Positions 52,240 to 64,000 of a DNA stretch of 64,000 bases are shown piece after piece. Every line of letters begins with the position of its first letter. Position 1 is the stretch's first letter. Under the pieces are notes generated by a model. The model did not search any database. It was not told where the DNA came from and saw only the letters and a program-made list of their open reading frames with translations. A program made the translations under genes and the position numbers. Location: assembly GCF_900700375.1 (NCBI RefSeq), contig NC_041708.1, positions 32,802,170-32,866,169 on the forward strand, given 5' to 3'. The stretch is from Denticeps clupeoides (taxonomy: Eukaryota > Chordata > Actinopteri > Clupeiformes > Denticipitidae).

Positions 52240-53400
52240 CTCTCTCTTTCTGTTTCCTCTCTCCAAAATCAAGCCTTGAGGACAGAGTGACAGAGCCTGC
52301 CAGAGACTAATTAATGCTCAAATATTAAATTGAATTGTGCAGTCGCTATTTATGTCCATGCCGTTCATTTTACCATTCAGGACATTTAAAATGCAAAGCA
52401 AATAATAATTAGGAGCTTTTGAAGATATCTGCTGATCCAATGACTGCATTCAAATATGTCTAAGGAAGCATTTGGAGAGGTTAAAGTAATAACACTCCGG
52501 AGGGTTTCTTGAGTTCAGGTGGTAAATGAAGAGCAAATTGCACTTATCTTACACCCACACAGTCAGCCCGGCTAAAGCTACACTCCCCCTTCTGCATGGA
52601 AGGCACTGCCAGCGGGGCCTTGATTTTTCAGGCAAATGAGGAAAATATGAACTCATTTCATACTCAATTAATAACAGGATTTTTACAATTTCAATCACAT
52701 CCTCCAAAAATATGAGCCAAGTTTTTCTTCCATTGCAAATTACCTGATTAAGAGAATCCCCCCCAAAATAAATTAAGTGTGTCAGCCTAGTTTCTTCCCT
52801 TTTTTTTTTCGTGCACCTGGAAATATACAGACAATCCTCGAGCAGAATCCCTGGGAACAGGCAGTTTTTTTTTTTTTAAATAAAATAAAAATGAAATGAG
52901 CAGAAAAGTTCTTGCAAGCTGCCAAAGTTGCTCAGTCTTCCCCATTCAACTCTGTCAGCTCAAAGTTATCTCCGACAGATAGGCTGAGTAAACAGCAGCA
53001 GTGTCCTCACTGTCCTCGCACTCCGCCATTAATTAGGGAGCGGGAGAATCAGGAGAGGGTATAATGAGGATTACTGTATGTGCCTATGAGAAGATGGTTT
53101 GATCAAGCACACCCAATATTCTCCAAGGTCTCCTCTTCTGCCTGGAATAATTGGTTAAATTCAATTCTTGGTGAATACTCACCTGGGCAACTTTGCTGCC
53201 TGAGAGGCTTAGCACATGGAAATGGTCCAGATGCCCATTGTCATGATGATCTATTGTTAACCTGTCACGTCGCAGGCCAGCGCATGCATCTTCATTTGCA
53301 TGCTGTGGAACTTGGCTTTGAGAAGATTAAGCGAATTATGGATCTAACAACAGCAATGATTTCTTTATTTTGGTGCTGCCGCTGTTTGTAAGGCCCTGTT
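52240..53400. promoter_or_regulatory. Candidate conserved non-coding region
   Basis: A 1.1-kb stretch free of SINE or transposon sequence, with homeodomain-like TAATTA/ATTAAT words, ATTTGCAT octamer-like and GATAAG-type motifs and balanced composition. This is the texture of developmental enhancer DNA. No protein frame makes sense. Conservation cannot be tested here. Confidence 0.3.
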
Positions 53401-54886
53401 AAGTGAAGGGTCTTAGATATACTGTCCTCAGCTTGGTACAGGACCATTCAGGAATCATTCAAAATCATCACAATCTCTGTTCTCTTTGGAGGTGCTCAGA
53501 ATTTTTGCCTTAATTTGCTAATTTTAGCTAATTTTTTAAAACCTTTTTTCAGTGTGTGCAGAATGGATTTGGCAGCTGGAACTGAACAGTACACAGTAAA
53601 AAATGATGTGTCAATATTTCAGAGTAAACCTATTTTAACCAAGATGAAGTATTTACAACTCTATGGGGAGTAAACCAACTCTAACTGCAGAGTTAAAAGT
53701 CAGCGTAAAGATCTGCAGACCCACCGTGAAGATTCAACTCTACACAGTGTGGATTAGTACCAGCATGCATTTTGAAGATATCTGCTCAGTAGAGGCGTTA
53801 GCGGGCGTTCACCCACCATGAGGCAGAAGGTGGGGTATATTGATGGGCCTTGGGGGGGGGGGTTGCTGGTTTAAATGGTTGCAATACTGGCTGCTCGTGT
53901 CTTGAAAGCGCTTGTAAGGTTCAAATTAAAATGGACAACCCAGTCTACTGATCTGCCTTTCCAATACTATATTATTTATCACTGATGGCAAGTGAGGGCA
54001 TAATGGCAGCATTTACGCATCAGTGTAATGTTATAATCGTGTAGCTACATGCTACATCATACAGCTTTGATTGCAGACATTTAGTAATATAGCATCATAT
54101 GTTGAATATGTAAAATAAAATAAGACAACAGGGAAATGTCTGTGAAGATTCTCAGTCATCCAGGTGAATATGTTGGAAGTTGAGTCATGGCAACTGGACT
54201 TTCTTTCTTTAAGGTAGAGACGTTTCATTCTGCATCCACAGAACTTTGTCAATCTGAGGAAAGTAGTTTGTATTGTAGTGGGTGATGTGAATCAAACAAT
54301 ATATATTGGTCAGTGTGGGTCGGTTTTCTGTAAATATCTATGTCCAGCTTTCTATCAGTTCCAACAATAACCGCACTGTCCAGGAAGGCTAGACGGTTAT
54401 TATTGGAGTCCTCCCTGGTGAATTGTATGTTTGTGTCCACTGAGTTCATGTGACCTGTGAAGGCCTGTACTTCCTGGCTCTTGATCTTCACCCAGGTGTC
54501 AGCCACATACCTGAACCAGTGGATTGGTGTCGTCCCTGGGAAGGAGTTGAGTGCTTTCTCCTCCACTTCTTCCATGTACAGGTTGGCAACAATAGGTGAC
54601 ACAGGCAAGCCCATGGCACAGCCATGTCTCTGTCTGTAAAAGTCACCCTTGTATGTGAAATAAGTGGTGCTCAAGCACAAGTCCAGGAGCAGGCAGATCT
54701 GGTCTGGGTTGAGGTTGCTTCTAGCGGTGAGGGTGCTATCTTCTTCCAGTCTCCTTCTTACAGCTGTTAAGGCTGCCGTGGTGGGGATGCTGGTGAAGAG
54801 TGATGTGAATAAGATAGATGTATTCATAGTTGGGGGTCCTAGTGAACCGGAATTGATCTCTTCATCAATTGTAAATTAAGCACGTT

Positions 54887-54950
54887 GTAAGTCGCTCTGG
54901 ATAAGGGCGTCTGCCAAATGCCTTAAATGTAAATGTAAATGTAAATGATG
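54887..54950 (+). mobile_element. SINE family B tail
   Basis: GTAAGTCGCTCTGGATAAGG through a TAAATG repeat, inserted in the Penelope relic. Confidence 0.75.
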
Positions 54951-55089
54951 TGACATCAAAGGATACCATGGTTTCATCTGTATCCAGTTTCAGCTCCAGC
55001 AATGTCCACGTTATAAGTGTTATAAGTGACGATGGGTCTGAGTGGGGCTCCATCCTTGTGTGTCTTGGGGAGTCCATAAACAAGTTTTA

Positions 55090-55455
55090 CACACATCTTC
55101 TGTTTGTTTGGTCCCTTCATTGCCTCACGATTTCAACATTGGTCTATTCCTGCAGCCAGAGGTATACAATTGGCTCTCTTTGTCATGTCAATACAGATAC
55201 ACCAGCAGATGAAAGCAGGTTATCGCTAATGATTACAAAAAGGGCTGGGGTCTGTTCTCATCAGCGCGATCAAGGGCAAGTTCAAACATTTCATGACGAA
55301 GTGTCATTTTAGACCTTAACTCCGCCCTCAGCTTTAGATTTTTCATGATGTTGTGCTGCAAGTGCTAGTGTTTAATGGCTGTCAATTGATTACAAATGTT
55401 ATTATAATGTTATTATAAAAATGTTGTAATGGATTAATCACGATGAATTCTTCCC
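55090..55455. repeat. Duplicated segment, compact copy
   Basis: Matches two separate blocks further right (56,281-56,366 and 56,978-57,243), joined here without the roughly 610 bases that separate them there. Confidence 0.85.
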
Positions 55456-56280
55456 TCAGATTGACAAACGTCTCTACCTTAAAGAAAGAAATTCCTGTTG
55501 CCATGACTCAACTTTCAGACACAACAGAGAAATAAAAAATCTATATATCAGAGTGTTCTTATTAATTTGTAGTTGAAGTGGAACCATATTACTCTAACAG
55601 TGTGGGAGTAACCTGTGTTAAATACACATTTCATTGATAATTTATCACTAAATTTAGAATGGATTCATTCTGAAATGTCAACACTGGCCATAGAGTAAAT
55701 TTTACTATAACTTTGAGTGGTACCAAATGTTTTCTGAAATGGAGTTCAAATCAGCGCTTTAAGTGTAAATTGTGACGCAGTTTTTACTGTGTAGTAAAAA
55801 ATCCAATATTGGTTGTCCTTCTCCACAACCTTTACAACTGACCTGTTACCTACAACATCACTGACAGGAGGGTCACATTACAGCAGTAAAGCTTCTGCTT
55901 GCATATTTGGCAAACTCACCACAGCCATAACTGGCTATCACCTCTTGGGGTGCACAGTGCTGTCAAAATTGTTATTTATTCACTTTCCTTTGAAAGGTTT
56001 ATCTATTCTTTTATGTCTAAAAATGCAATTTGTTGGTAGATACGGGCTCAATTCTTTATGCTTTATTTACTGTGTCAACTGAGAAATCCCTCTTGAGTGT
56101 CTTAGTAGGAAATTTAACCTATGGTACAGTAATGGTTTAGGTTCCTATTCTGAAATCAGATTGACAATGGATGCAGGAAAGATTGTGCTGAACTGGTTCC
56201 CTCCAGCACTGTTGGAGTTGGAGGCACCTGCTTCAGAGAGTGTAGATGCTTAATCTTTGGTGGGCCTTTTTCATGTTTTA

Positions 56281-57243
56281 CACATACCTTCTGTTTTTGG
56301 TCCCTTCATTGCCTCACGATTTCAACATTGGTCTGCTCCTGCAGCCAGAGGTGTACAATTGGCTCTCCAGTAGCCTCCAGGGACATTCGTTAGGAGTAAA
56401 ATAAGTGCAAACGTGGAATCTTCAGGGGCAGAAATCACTCATAACAAATGGCTGCAGCATTGTGGTGTGTCATTGATGAATTCTTCACTATAGGGTTTGA
56501 ATAACTTTCAGGCCATCAGACAGGGCCGTGCAGGCCTGTCTGAGCTTTTCTTCAGGTGAGGAGACTCAGGAATTTAGGGCTCAGCCCCTGTTGTGCTCTA
56601 CCTGCATGAATCACAACAGACAGCAAACAAGGAGCAAAGGGCAGATAAGACCTGCATGTGTGGACATGATGCATGAACCTGTTCCTGGGCATGGACTTGC
56701 TCCTCAAGAGGCAGTGAGTGTATGTATCTACCTACACTGCTTCAATTTTAAGTGTAAATACAGTGTTGTGTTTATGCATGAGCTTTTTGAGATGATTAAT
56801 GGTATGGAACTCTATCCTCCCTCTCCACCCCCCACCCTTTCTTTCTCACCATTATCACTTTCACAGTTTTTCTCCTGGGTGGAGGTACACGTACAGGCTG
56901 AAAACCTAAACTGAGCAGATTTACTGATACGCAAAGCTCTCGCGTCACTGTTATCAGTGCAAGTAAATCCTGAGTTTGTCATGTCAATACAGATACACCA
57001 GCAGATGAAAGCAGGTCGTCGCTAATGATTACAAAAAGGGCTGGGGTCTGTTCTCACCAGCGCGATCAAGGGCAAGTTCAACCATTTCATGACGAAGTGT
57101 CATTGTAGACCCTAACTCCGCCCTCAGCTCTAAATTTTTCATGATGTTGTGCTGCAAGTGCTAGAGTTTAATGGCTGTTATTTGATTACAAATTATAATG
57201 GTATTATAAAAACGTTGCAATGGATTAATCATGATTAATTCTT
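56281..57243. repeat. Duplicated segment, split copy
   Basis: Blocks 56,281-56,366 and 56,978-57,243 match 55,090-55,455. The intervening stretch contains an open frame at 56,528-56,914 with no recognisable protein. Confidence 0.85.
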
Positions 57244-57660
57244 CTGACTAGATGCAAGGCATGTTTAAAACTGTGAGACCATTCAGCATTGGCACACAGG
57301 ATGGGAATAGAGTCTGTAGTTACTGGTGATAGGAATTCTGGCTTTTTTTAAGAGAGCCGACTCTTGTAGCTCAGCTCACTTAAAAGATTCACCTCTTTCT
57401 CCTCTCAAGTGGCTTGTCAGATTTTTTTTGGTGCTAAAATTTATTTATTTACAAAAATAATGTAAAATTATAAGTGAAATGAATGAGTAACAATGAATGA
57501 GTAACACACAAAAACAAATATGTTTATAACATATTAAAGAATAATAATATTTAAGGTACAAAAACAAAACCATCTCAATTTGATAAAAGATACAATATTT
57601 TTTATTTTATTTTACCACTGCACTGATGGATGTTCAGTTGTAACAATGGTTGCAGGTTAT

Positions 57661-57850
57661 TTAAAAGTGAAGTGATTGTCACTGCAGCACAGCACACGGT
57701 GACACAACAAAATGTGTCCACTGCTTTTAACCATCACCCTTAGTGAGCAGTGGCAACCATGAAAAGTGCCCGGAGAGCAGCGTGTGGGGACGGTGCTTTG
57801 CTCAGTGACACCTTGGCAATCTGGAAACCGGCAACCTTCAGAACCGGCAA
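57661..57850 (-). mobile_element. tRNA-derived SINE, family A
   Basis: Reverse copy, tail AAAGTGAAGTGATTGTCA first, with a diverged head. Confidence 0.85.
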
Positions 57851-58394
57851 CCGGTCTGAATATGGGTCCATTTCCCATAATCATTCATTTGTAGAGCCTG
57901 TCTGATCTGAGATTTTAACCTAGCACGCTCTACATTCTGCCTTTGTATTATTGGTGTAATTGAAATGTATCCAAACTTTACTCAGTTTTCTTGCTTCACT
58001 CATTTTGTCATGTACATCTCATTCCTCCCTGTTTTCTGTGCATGCAATTGTCACCACCAGTCACCATGTCACATGGTACAAAACCTTTGCAAGAGAAAGA
58101 CGATTTAAGATTAAAGACTAAACCCAAGTCAAGCACAACCTGTAGCACCGCCCCTCCCCCTCCTGCTCAGAACAGACACGTATCGTGCACTTGACCAATC
58201 TCGAGTGACTTGAAAAAAATTGAAAAAGGGAGGAGCACTGGCCATGAATGCTCCTGGTGATCATTACTGTGGGCACCAGGCCTTGGCGCGGCGGCTGTGA
58301 GACCGGGAGGTGATCTGGTGATCTGACTGATACATACGAATTACTTTATTTTTAAATGTTACAGCTAAGGGCTGATTTAGATAATAAGTATGAA

Positions 58395-59167
58395 CAGTGT
58401 TTGGAAGGTTACTTTTAAAATGCATTCCGTTACAGATTACAGAATACATGCCCCAAAATGTAGTTTGTAACGTATTCCGTTAAATTACTCAATGTGAGTA
58501 ACGTATTCTGAATACTTTGGATTACTTAATATATTGTCATGCTTTTTACAACTACATGAATGTAGCAATCACAGATAATAAAAAAACCCTGTTTTTCCTT
58601 AACAATTTCTTTATTTATAAAGCTGAAAAGTGGAAGAGAAACATAAAATATGCCATTGAAAAGTATTTACTGGTCACCAACATATTCCATCACTTAGTTA
58701 AAATAAAAAGTAAACTGGCACAAGGATCTTTTTGATTTGGACCGCACCTTCCTTGCAGCGGAAAGCGGCCAATTACAGCCATCTCTGTCCCGTGCGACCC
58801 TCCGAGCGGCGAGGTTAAACCGGGTGATGGCGTGTCACCTTACACACACTCGGTCCATGTGCGCTGTAGGAGTATAAAGATCATGGTGTAGGTAGCGCAA
58901 CTCGATAGTCAACATGTTTCGACAGAACTCCTGTGTTATGCGTGGTCCACGCAGCGCGGAATTACCAATATGAGAAAGGAGATAGAGAGGGGATAGCCTA
59001 ACATATGAAACAGGAAAAGACCGCTGTGTAGTCCATTTATTTAAAAAAAGGAACTGTGTTCTGATTATCACTCATTTAAATGGTAACTGTAACGAAATAC
59101 AGTTACTCATATTTTGTATTCTAAATACGTAACGCCCGTACATGTATTCCGTTACTCCCCAACACTG
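58395..59167. mobile_element. Non-autonomous hAT element
   Basis: Ends CAGTGTTTGG and CCCCAACACTG are imperfect inverted repeats. Flanks AGTATGAA and ACTATGAA match at 7 of 8 bases, as expected for an old hAT target duplication. Both ends are rich in GTAACG/CGTTAC words like those of the 26,025 element. No transposase. Confidence 0.8.
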
Positions 59168-59199
59168 ACTATGAACCTGGTTTTGTGTAATATTTTCAT

Positions 59200-60600
59200 C
59201 GCCTTTCCATGTGAGACAATCCACAAATTGTCTCTGCCTTGGATGAATCTACAGGAAGTGAACCAAACACAGCCGCATTAAATGTATGACAAATAGCCAT
59301 AAATTAATCACGAAAATGAATGTGTTCATTTTGAACACCTTACATAATAATAGTGAAAAAGTGCATGTTGTGAAGAAGCCATGTTGGAGTGGCTGTTTTG
59401 ATATTCTCAAGATTTGATACCTGACAAGCGCCACTTGTGGAGCTTCTGAAACATCTGCGGACAGCCCATAATGTCCTTCGACGCCATGGCGACAGGTCAT
59501 CCAGGCAGCCTTCATTTGATGGATGGCTCTTATTTCCCTGTCAGCCTGGAACTATTTTGGTGTTTATCTTGTTAGCCTTCATTATGTGCCATCATTTATC
59601 TTGTACAGTCAAGGGAAAGGAGATTTCGCCACATGTATCATTTGATTAAACATTAATGTGCAATTAAGTTTCTCTGTGGTTAAAAATACACTTGCTGGAA
59701 AACATCAAACTGTGATTTGTACTAATGAACTGCCAGTAACTTGAAATCTAACAGCAATGATTGATGCGTCCCTGCACTTGGAGATAAGAGATATTTATGG
59801 ACACTTGGAGACCTTTTGTCCTCTCTTAGAGGTTTGGCAAAGCCAACAGCTTGGAAACCCAGAGTGGAGTGAAAAGTGACCCATGAGTGTTATTTTGGTG
59901 AGATATACGGTACCGATGGTGCCAGGGCTTACACCTTCCATCAAGGTTATTCTAAATATCCGAGTGGTCATTGGATTTCTATTCTCTCAGGTATTGACTG
60001 CTATTTTTTCCAGTTAGAGTGTCTTCACACCTCCTGCTGTTAGCTGGCCTTGGCTCAGGAGTCAACAAAAAATGGAGAAAACATTTTTCCACCTGACAGA
60101 GCAATGCTAACAGAAGTCTTTAAACGGATGCTGACTTGGGCAATCTTGGTTCTTTTCTTTGCCTGTCTCTATGGTCCTTAAAATGACACTTCTCTGGGAC
60201 GGGGAAAAGGCAAATTTAGACATCAGCAGTTGTTTTCAGTAGTTTTCATCTTTTGAAATAAAAAGAGTTGCTTTCTGGCTAACATTGTGTGAGATTTCTT
60301 TAAATTCAGGGATCGGAATGAAAAACTTTGCCTGAAAGGGTTCAGCAGCAATCAGCGTCAATGGTAAATCCATTTCCCCTCAGAGACACCCAGGTAACAT
60401 TGAGCATTCTGTTCCTCTGGGAGGATGTTCGGAACAAATTGGTGTTTTCAGAGAAACTTTGACATTTTAAAGTGTTTATTAGTGGTGGAGTGTTTTTCCG
60501 TGAAAGTAATTCAATTTCACCTCTGCATCCATCCATTCCTTTTCTATGCTCAGGCTGCATTTATTTAAGCTCTGATGGTTGTGCTGGATGCTTCAGGATG
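59200..60600. promoter_or_regulatory. Candidate conserved non-coding region
   Basis: Repeat-free stretch with words such as CCATAAATTAATCACGAAAA, TGCCATCATTTATC and CATTAATGTGCAATTAAG that look like homeodomain-site clusters. No coding sense. Enhancer character is an inference from texture only. Confidence 0.25.
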
Positions 60601-60836
60601 TGATCTGTTCATTCAAAGTGTGCGAAATTATCTTGTCCTTCAACAGCTATTCAATACTGAAATTCAACAAGTCATAAAGGCACTGGTGGTCTAGCAGGTA
60701 GCAGGTGAATAACAAAGTGTGAATTATGATTATCACAATAGCTATTAGTCAACCACCAGCTTCTTAGCTTCATTCATCGCCTCAAGGATGAAAATTTTGC
60801 TCAGGTTACCTGCGCATGAGCTCACACAGAGAACAA

Positions 60837-60838
<2 letters not shown>

Positions 60839-60909
<71 letters not shown>
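60839..60909. repeat. (CA)n microsatellite
   Basis: About 35 CA units. It lies within a broken family A SINE: a TGGTGGTCTAGCAGGTA head piece near 60,685 and the rest from 60,910. Confidence 0.95.
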
Positions 60910-60913
<4 letters not shown>

Positions 60914-61018
60914 CAGGTAAGGAAGTGGCACTGTAATTGAAAGATTGCCAGAGAACACATTTCATGGTGTGCACTTTGTGCTGTGCTGCAGTATTTTGCA
61001 ATGACAATCACTTTACTT
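60910..61018 (+). mobile_element. Family A SINE, 3' part
   Basis: TAGCAGGTAAGGAAGTGGCA through GACAATCACTTTACTTT; internally deleted. Confidence 0.7.
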
Positions 61019-61783
61019 TCACTGAAAAAAAGGTATTTCAACAAAGTACTATTTTAACAGCATATGTGACCAGCTTATTGTCTATTGTCTGTTATTTTTC
61101 ATAATCCTTTACATATCACATGAGGCCATAAATAAAAACAGGCACCCCTTTAAGTTTGACCTTGACTAATGTCTGTTCAGATCCTTGTGCACCATCAAGG
61201 AAATTGTCAGTTATGGCTATCAGCATATCCTAGAAGCTGTCAAGGTAGGAAAGGAAATACTAACAATCTTCATGGAACTTGTTAACACGTCTAGAAGCAT
61301 CAATTCATGCAGCATTTAATGCAGCTCTGGGATTAAACATGATGGCCAAAGCAATATTCAGAACCTGCCAATCAAAACGATATAAAATGGTAAAATATAC
61401 AGGTAGTGTATATTTTTAATCACCATTCAGAATTAATGTGCTTGTCGCAAGGCGGCAGGCTAATCTGTGAAACCATCTGTTCTGGGTCAAACTCGTGTAA
61501 TTTTGTCATCAGTAGCAAACAAAATATAGGAGCGTCAGAAAAGCGAAAATCAATCACACGAGTTGTACTGGTTTTACAAACTCCAAAGTGTTCATCTCTC
61601 ATCGTGAAGATTGTGAAGTGGCAAGGAGGTTCCAAAAGTGAAAAAGGTGACCGTGAGCGATGGGTGTGTGGACTGCAGGCGATGACACGTATTCTCTGCT
61701 CATGCAGTATTTATGTCATATTTCTCACAAGCAGCTGCACCACTGAAGTGGGAGTTAATATGCCCAGGCTGTACGTGTGTGTT

Positions 61784-61816
<33 letters not shown>

Positions 61817-63885
61817 ACAGGCCGTGTGTGTCATTTGCAACTCTCTGGGCAACAGATGGATGAATTCCCTTTTTTCCCTCTTTTCTCCGGGAAGCACGCA
61901 CGCAGCACAACGGCCCCTTGATCTCTGTTCTACCGAGGAGTGGTTTTTCTTTTCCCACTTCTTCATAGACAAAGACAATTTTTCCAGTTCCCACCCCACT
62001 TCCTCCCTGAAAAACGACCTGCGGTTGTCGTAATTTCTGTGGCCTGGAGAACAGGTCACCGCCCACCAGGTAGGACGTTTGCTCCACTGCAGGGGATCTG
62101 TGCGGCCCCAGGCTATGAGCCTTTATTCACCCTCGTCCTGGGAGGGGAAACAAGTTTAATTATCTTCTTTTATTTGAGCGACAGATTCCAGGGGAGTGTG
62201 TGTTTTTTATTTTATTATCCGCTGTGACTTTTCTTTGCCGCCCACCGCCTCCCCTTGCGGAGCCACCGCTTTCCCAATAAATCAATTTTGGTTCAGATAA
62301 AAAAGTAAACTTTTAATACATCTTTAGCCTGCAGAACGTTTGCTTCGCCCAGAGAAATGATAGGGGGAGACGCCAGGAGCAAATTGAACCGAGTTAAAAT
62401 TCCCCTGTAGCTCCCTACATAAAACTGGGAGTCTTTGAGGGGAAACAGAAAGTAAGAGAGATCGAGTTGGCTACTCTGCTGCTATTTTTACCGGGGATGT
62501 GGGAAATGCTTGAGCTCAAAATCAAGGGACTCGGGATATTTTAGCAGGGGGCGATAGCGCAGGATTTTGTCGGCGAGCAGATTGCATCAGTGTGTTGGGA
62601 CCGGAACGGTTCTGGGTCTGAGGGCGGAATTGGATGCAAGGGAAGTGTCCATCCCCACGGAGGGCCCCAATGATGGAAGCTCTTCGCTGTCATCGCACTA
62701 CCATTCATCAGCAGCCTCCCTGATTGCCCATGCTGACGGTTCTCCTGTGTGGCCACTGACGGTCACACCGGAGTAAAGTCAAAGTCCCTGGAAGTCATTT
62801 AAAATGTATGAGAGGAACGGAGGGGAGGCCGGAGGCAGAGGCAAATGGGCGATCAGAATGAATGACCGCGTTCCCCTTCATCTTCATCCCCATCAGCATC
62901 CTCGGGCCGCTCAAGTGAGGACATGAAGGACCATGATGGATGGCTGAAGGACTGATGACATGAAAGAAAAAAAATGATTCTGTCAAGCTTTTCTTGGAGC
63001 CATCCAGACCTCTGGGAGTACAGTATATGTGCAGTAGATCAATACCAAAAAAAATCAATGTTTATGAACACCCATATTTACACAAAAAACAATGATCCCA
63101 TGGGATGGGTCTCTGAGTAATTTCTCAGCAGTCTGAGGTTGAGCCCTGTGGTGGTGGTGGGGGTTGATGGTAAAGAGTGAACACACCCTGGATGCTCATG
63201 CTGTGGGTCCAGTAGGTCCACTATTAATAACAAAATATCATCTTTTTATTTACACGAATGTCTGTGTCAGGCTTACTCAACAGCTCAAGGTGAACTGCTG
63301 TTGCTTGGGGTAGTTTTGCTGGAAGAAATAAGTTTCCAAATGTGGTCTGAATAAAATTAAATTGAGAACGTATAATGACCGGCTTGCAGTTGGATGGTTC
63401 ACAGCTGGTTTTCAACACCCAGTCAACCTGTAAGTGACAACCATTACTGCACAGCATGGTCTCATACATTCACTTTATATTTGAATGTTCATCTTGTGAT
63501 CAGTACCTTTTTCATACAGAAATGTTCTGAATAAACATTTTTAGGAATGCCATACTGCATAAAAGATTTTTTAAAAAGCTCAAAATGTGTGTTAAAGGGA
63601 GTCATATTATACTGAATATTCAGGTCATTTTGGTAAATACAACACATCAATTTAAAAAACAGGTAAATAAAATGATTTAAGTTGGGAAGGCTTCTAGGAT
63701 TTTAAGGTTGTATAAGAAAGTACCACTAGATGCTGCTGCATGATCTATGCTGCCCCCTTGTAGAAGCCATTATTAGACATTAAATGGCAGGACAACTACA
63801 TTAAGTGAAATATGTCTCTTTTAAATGTCGGATAATTGAAATCCAGTGAAATCTCAAACTTCATAAAATTATTTCTGCATCAATA
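61019..63885. other. Intergenic, no gene seen
   Basis: Contains a GA dinucleotide run (about 61,792-61,816) and a moderately GC-rich, repeat-free stretch at 61,830-62,780. Open frames across the GA run occur in several frames and look artefactual. I see no exon supported by splice sites and a family match. Confidence 0.45.
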
Positions 63886-63887
63886 TG

Positions 63888-64000
63888 GTGGGGCAGCAGT
63901 GGCCTTGCGGGTAAGTAAATGGCCCTGTAATCAGAAGGTTGTTGGTGCCACTGAGAAAAGCACCGTCCCCGCCTGTCATGGCTGCCCACTGCTCACCAAG
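63888..64000 (+). mobile_element. Family A SINE, cut by the window end
   Basis: GGGGCAGCAGTGGCCTTGCG head, internal deletion, then CTGCCCACTGCTCACC at the window edge. Confidence 0.8.

Larger units (their letters stand above)
54170..55520 (-). mobile_element. Penelope-like retroelement fragment
   Basis: The minus strand at 54,249-54,827 encodes a Penelope-type reverse transcriptase core (FTSIPTTAALTAVRRRLEED, GCAMGLPVSPIVANLYMEEV, WFRYVADTWV, LAFLDSAVIV). More RT upstream is at 54,960-55,083 (PRHTRMEPHSDPSS). About 80-base inverted repeats flank it (54,178-54,262 and 55,455-55,515), a form seen in Penelope elements. A SINE tail (54,887-54,950) is inserted into it. It is an old, broken copy. 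Confidence 0.75.
53587..55793. mobile_element. Possible TIR-bounded DNA element hosting later insertions
   Basis: ACACAGTAAAAA at 53,589 is matched by its reverse complement TTTTTACTGTGT ending near 55,792, with AGT on both flanks. The Penelope-like relic and a SINE tail lie between them. The pairing may be chance, since the match is only 12 bases. Confidence 0.35.

Noticed and set aside
56528-56914. 128-residue open frame
   Set aside because: No recognisable domain; lies in the extra DNA of a duplicated repeat segment. Kept only as a note in the duplication finding.
61406-62087. Open frames of over 100 codons on both strands
   Set aside because: They run through a GA repeat in several frames at once; no splice or family support.

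Overview
The window is nuclear DNA from a ray-finned (teleost) fish. It has short-exon vertebrate genes with GT-AG introns, an actinodin gene (a fish-fin family), many tRNA-derived SINE copies, Tc1/mariner and hAT fragments, a Penelope-like element and a chromodomain-bearing Ty3-type LTR element. All calls rest on reading the sequence and on remembered family sequences; no database search was run.

Layout. 1-11.4 kb: 3' part of lrrc31 (+), complete lrrc34 (-) and complete mynn (-), the neighbourhood found at human 3q26.2. 11.6-15.6 kb: a decayed zone holding a broken second copy of the apod locus, an orphan samd7-like exon and a claudin-11 gene with only two of its three exons. 17.2-28.2 kb: a minus-strand coiled-coil gene resembling KASH5/IRAG2, full of local duplications and split by a very young, nearly whole chromovirus (18,922-24,645) that landed inside an exon. 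28.6-32.4 kb: apod (+) and otos (otospiralin, +). 34.7-37.1 kb: cops9 (+). 39.5-43.2 kb: an actinodin gene (+). About 45 kb: a relic of a collagen/C1q-type gene. 48.1-51.0 kb: st6gal1 (+), complete in five coding exons. 51-64 kb: no protein gene seen; it holds SINEs, two hAT/other MITE-like elements, a Penelope relic, a split duplication and two stretches whose texture suggests conserved regulatory DNA.

The genes do not form one pathway. They are a vertebrate neighbourhood: lrrc31-lrrc34-mynn-samd7-cldn11 recalls human 3q26, and otos-cops9 recalls human 2q37. The most notable features are the intra-exon chromovirus insertion, the exon-level duplications in the coiled-coil gene, the apod pseudogene paired with its intact source in the same window, the two-exon claudin-11, a GC-AG intron in mynn and the actinodin gene.
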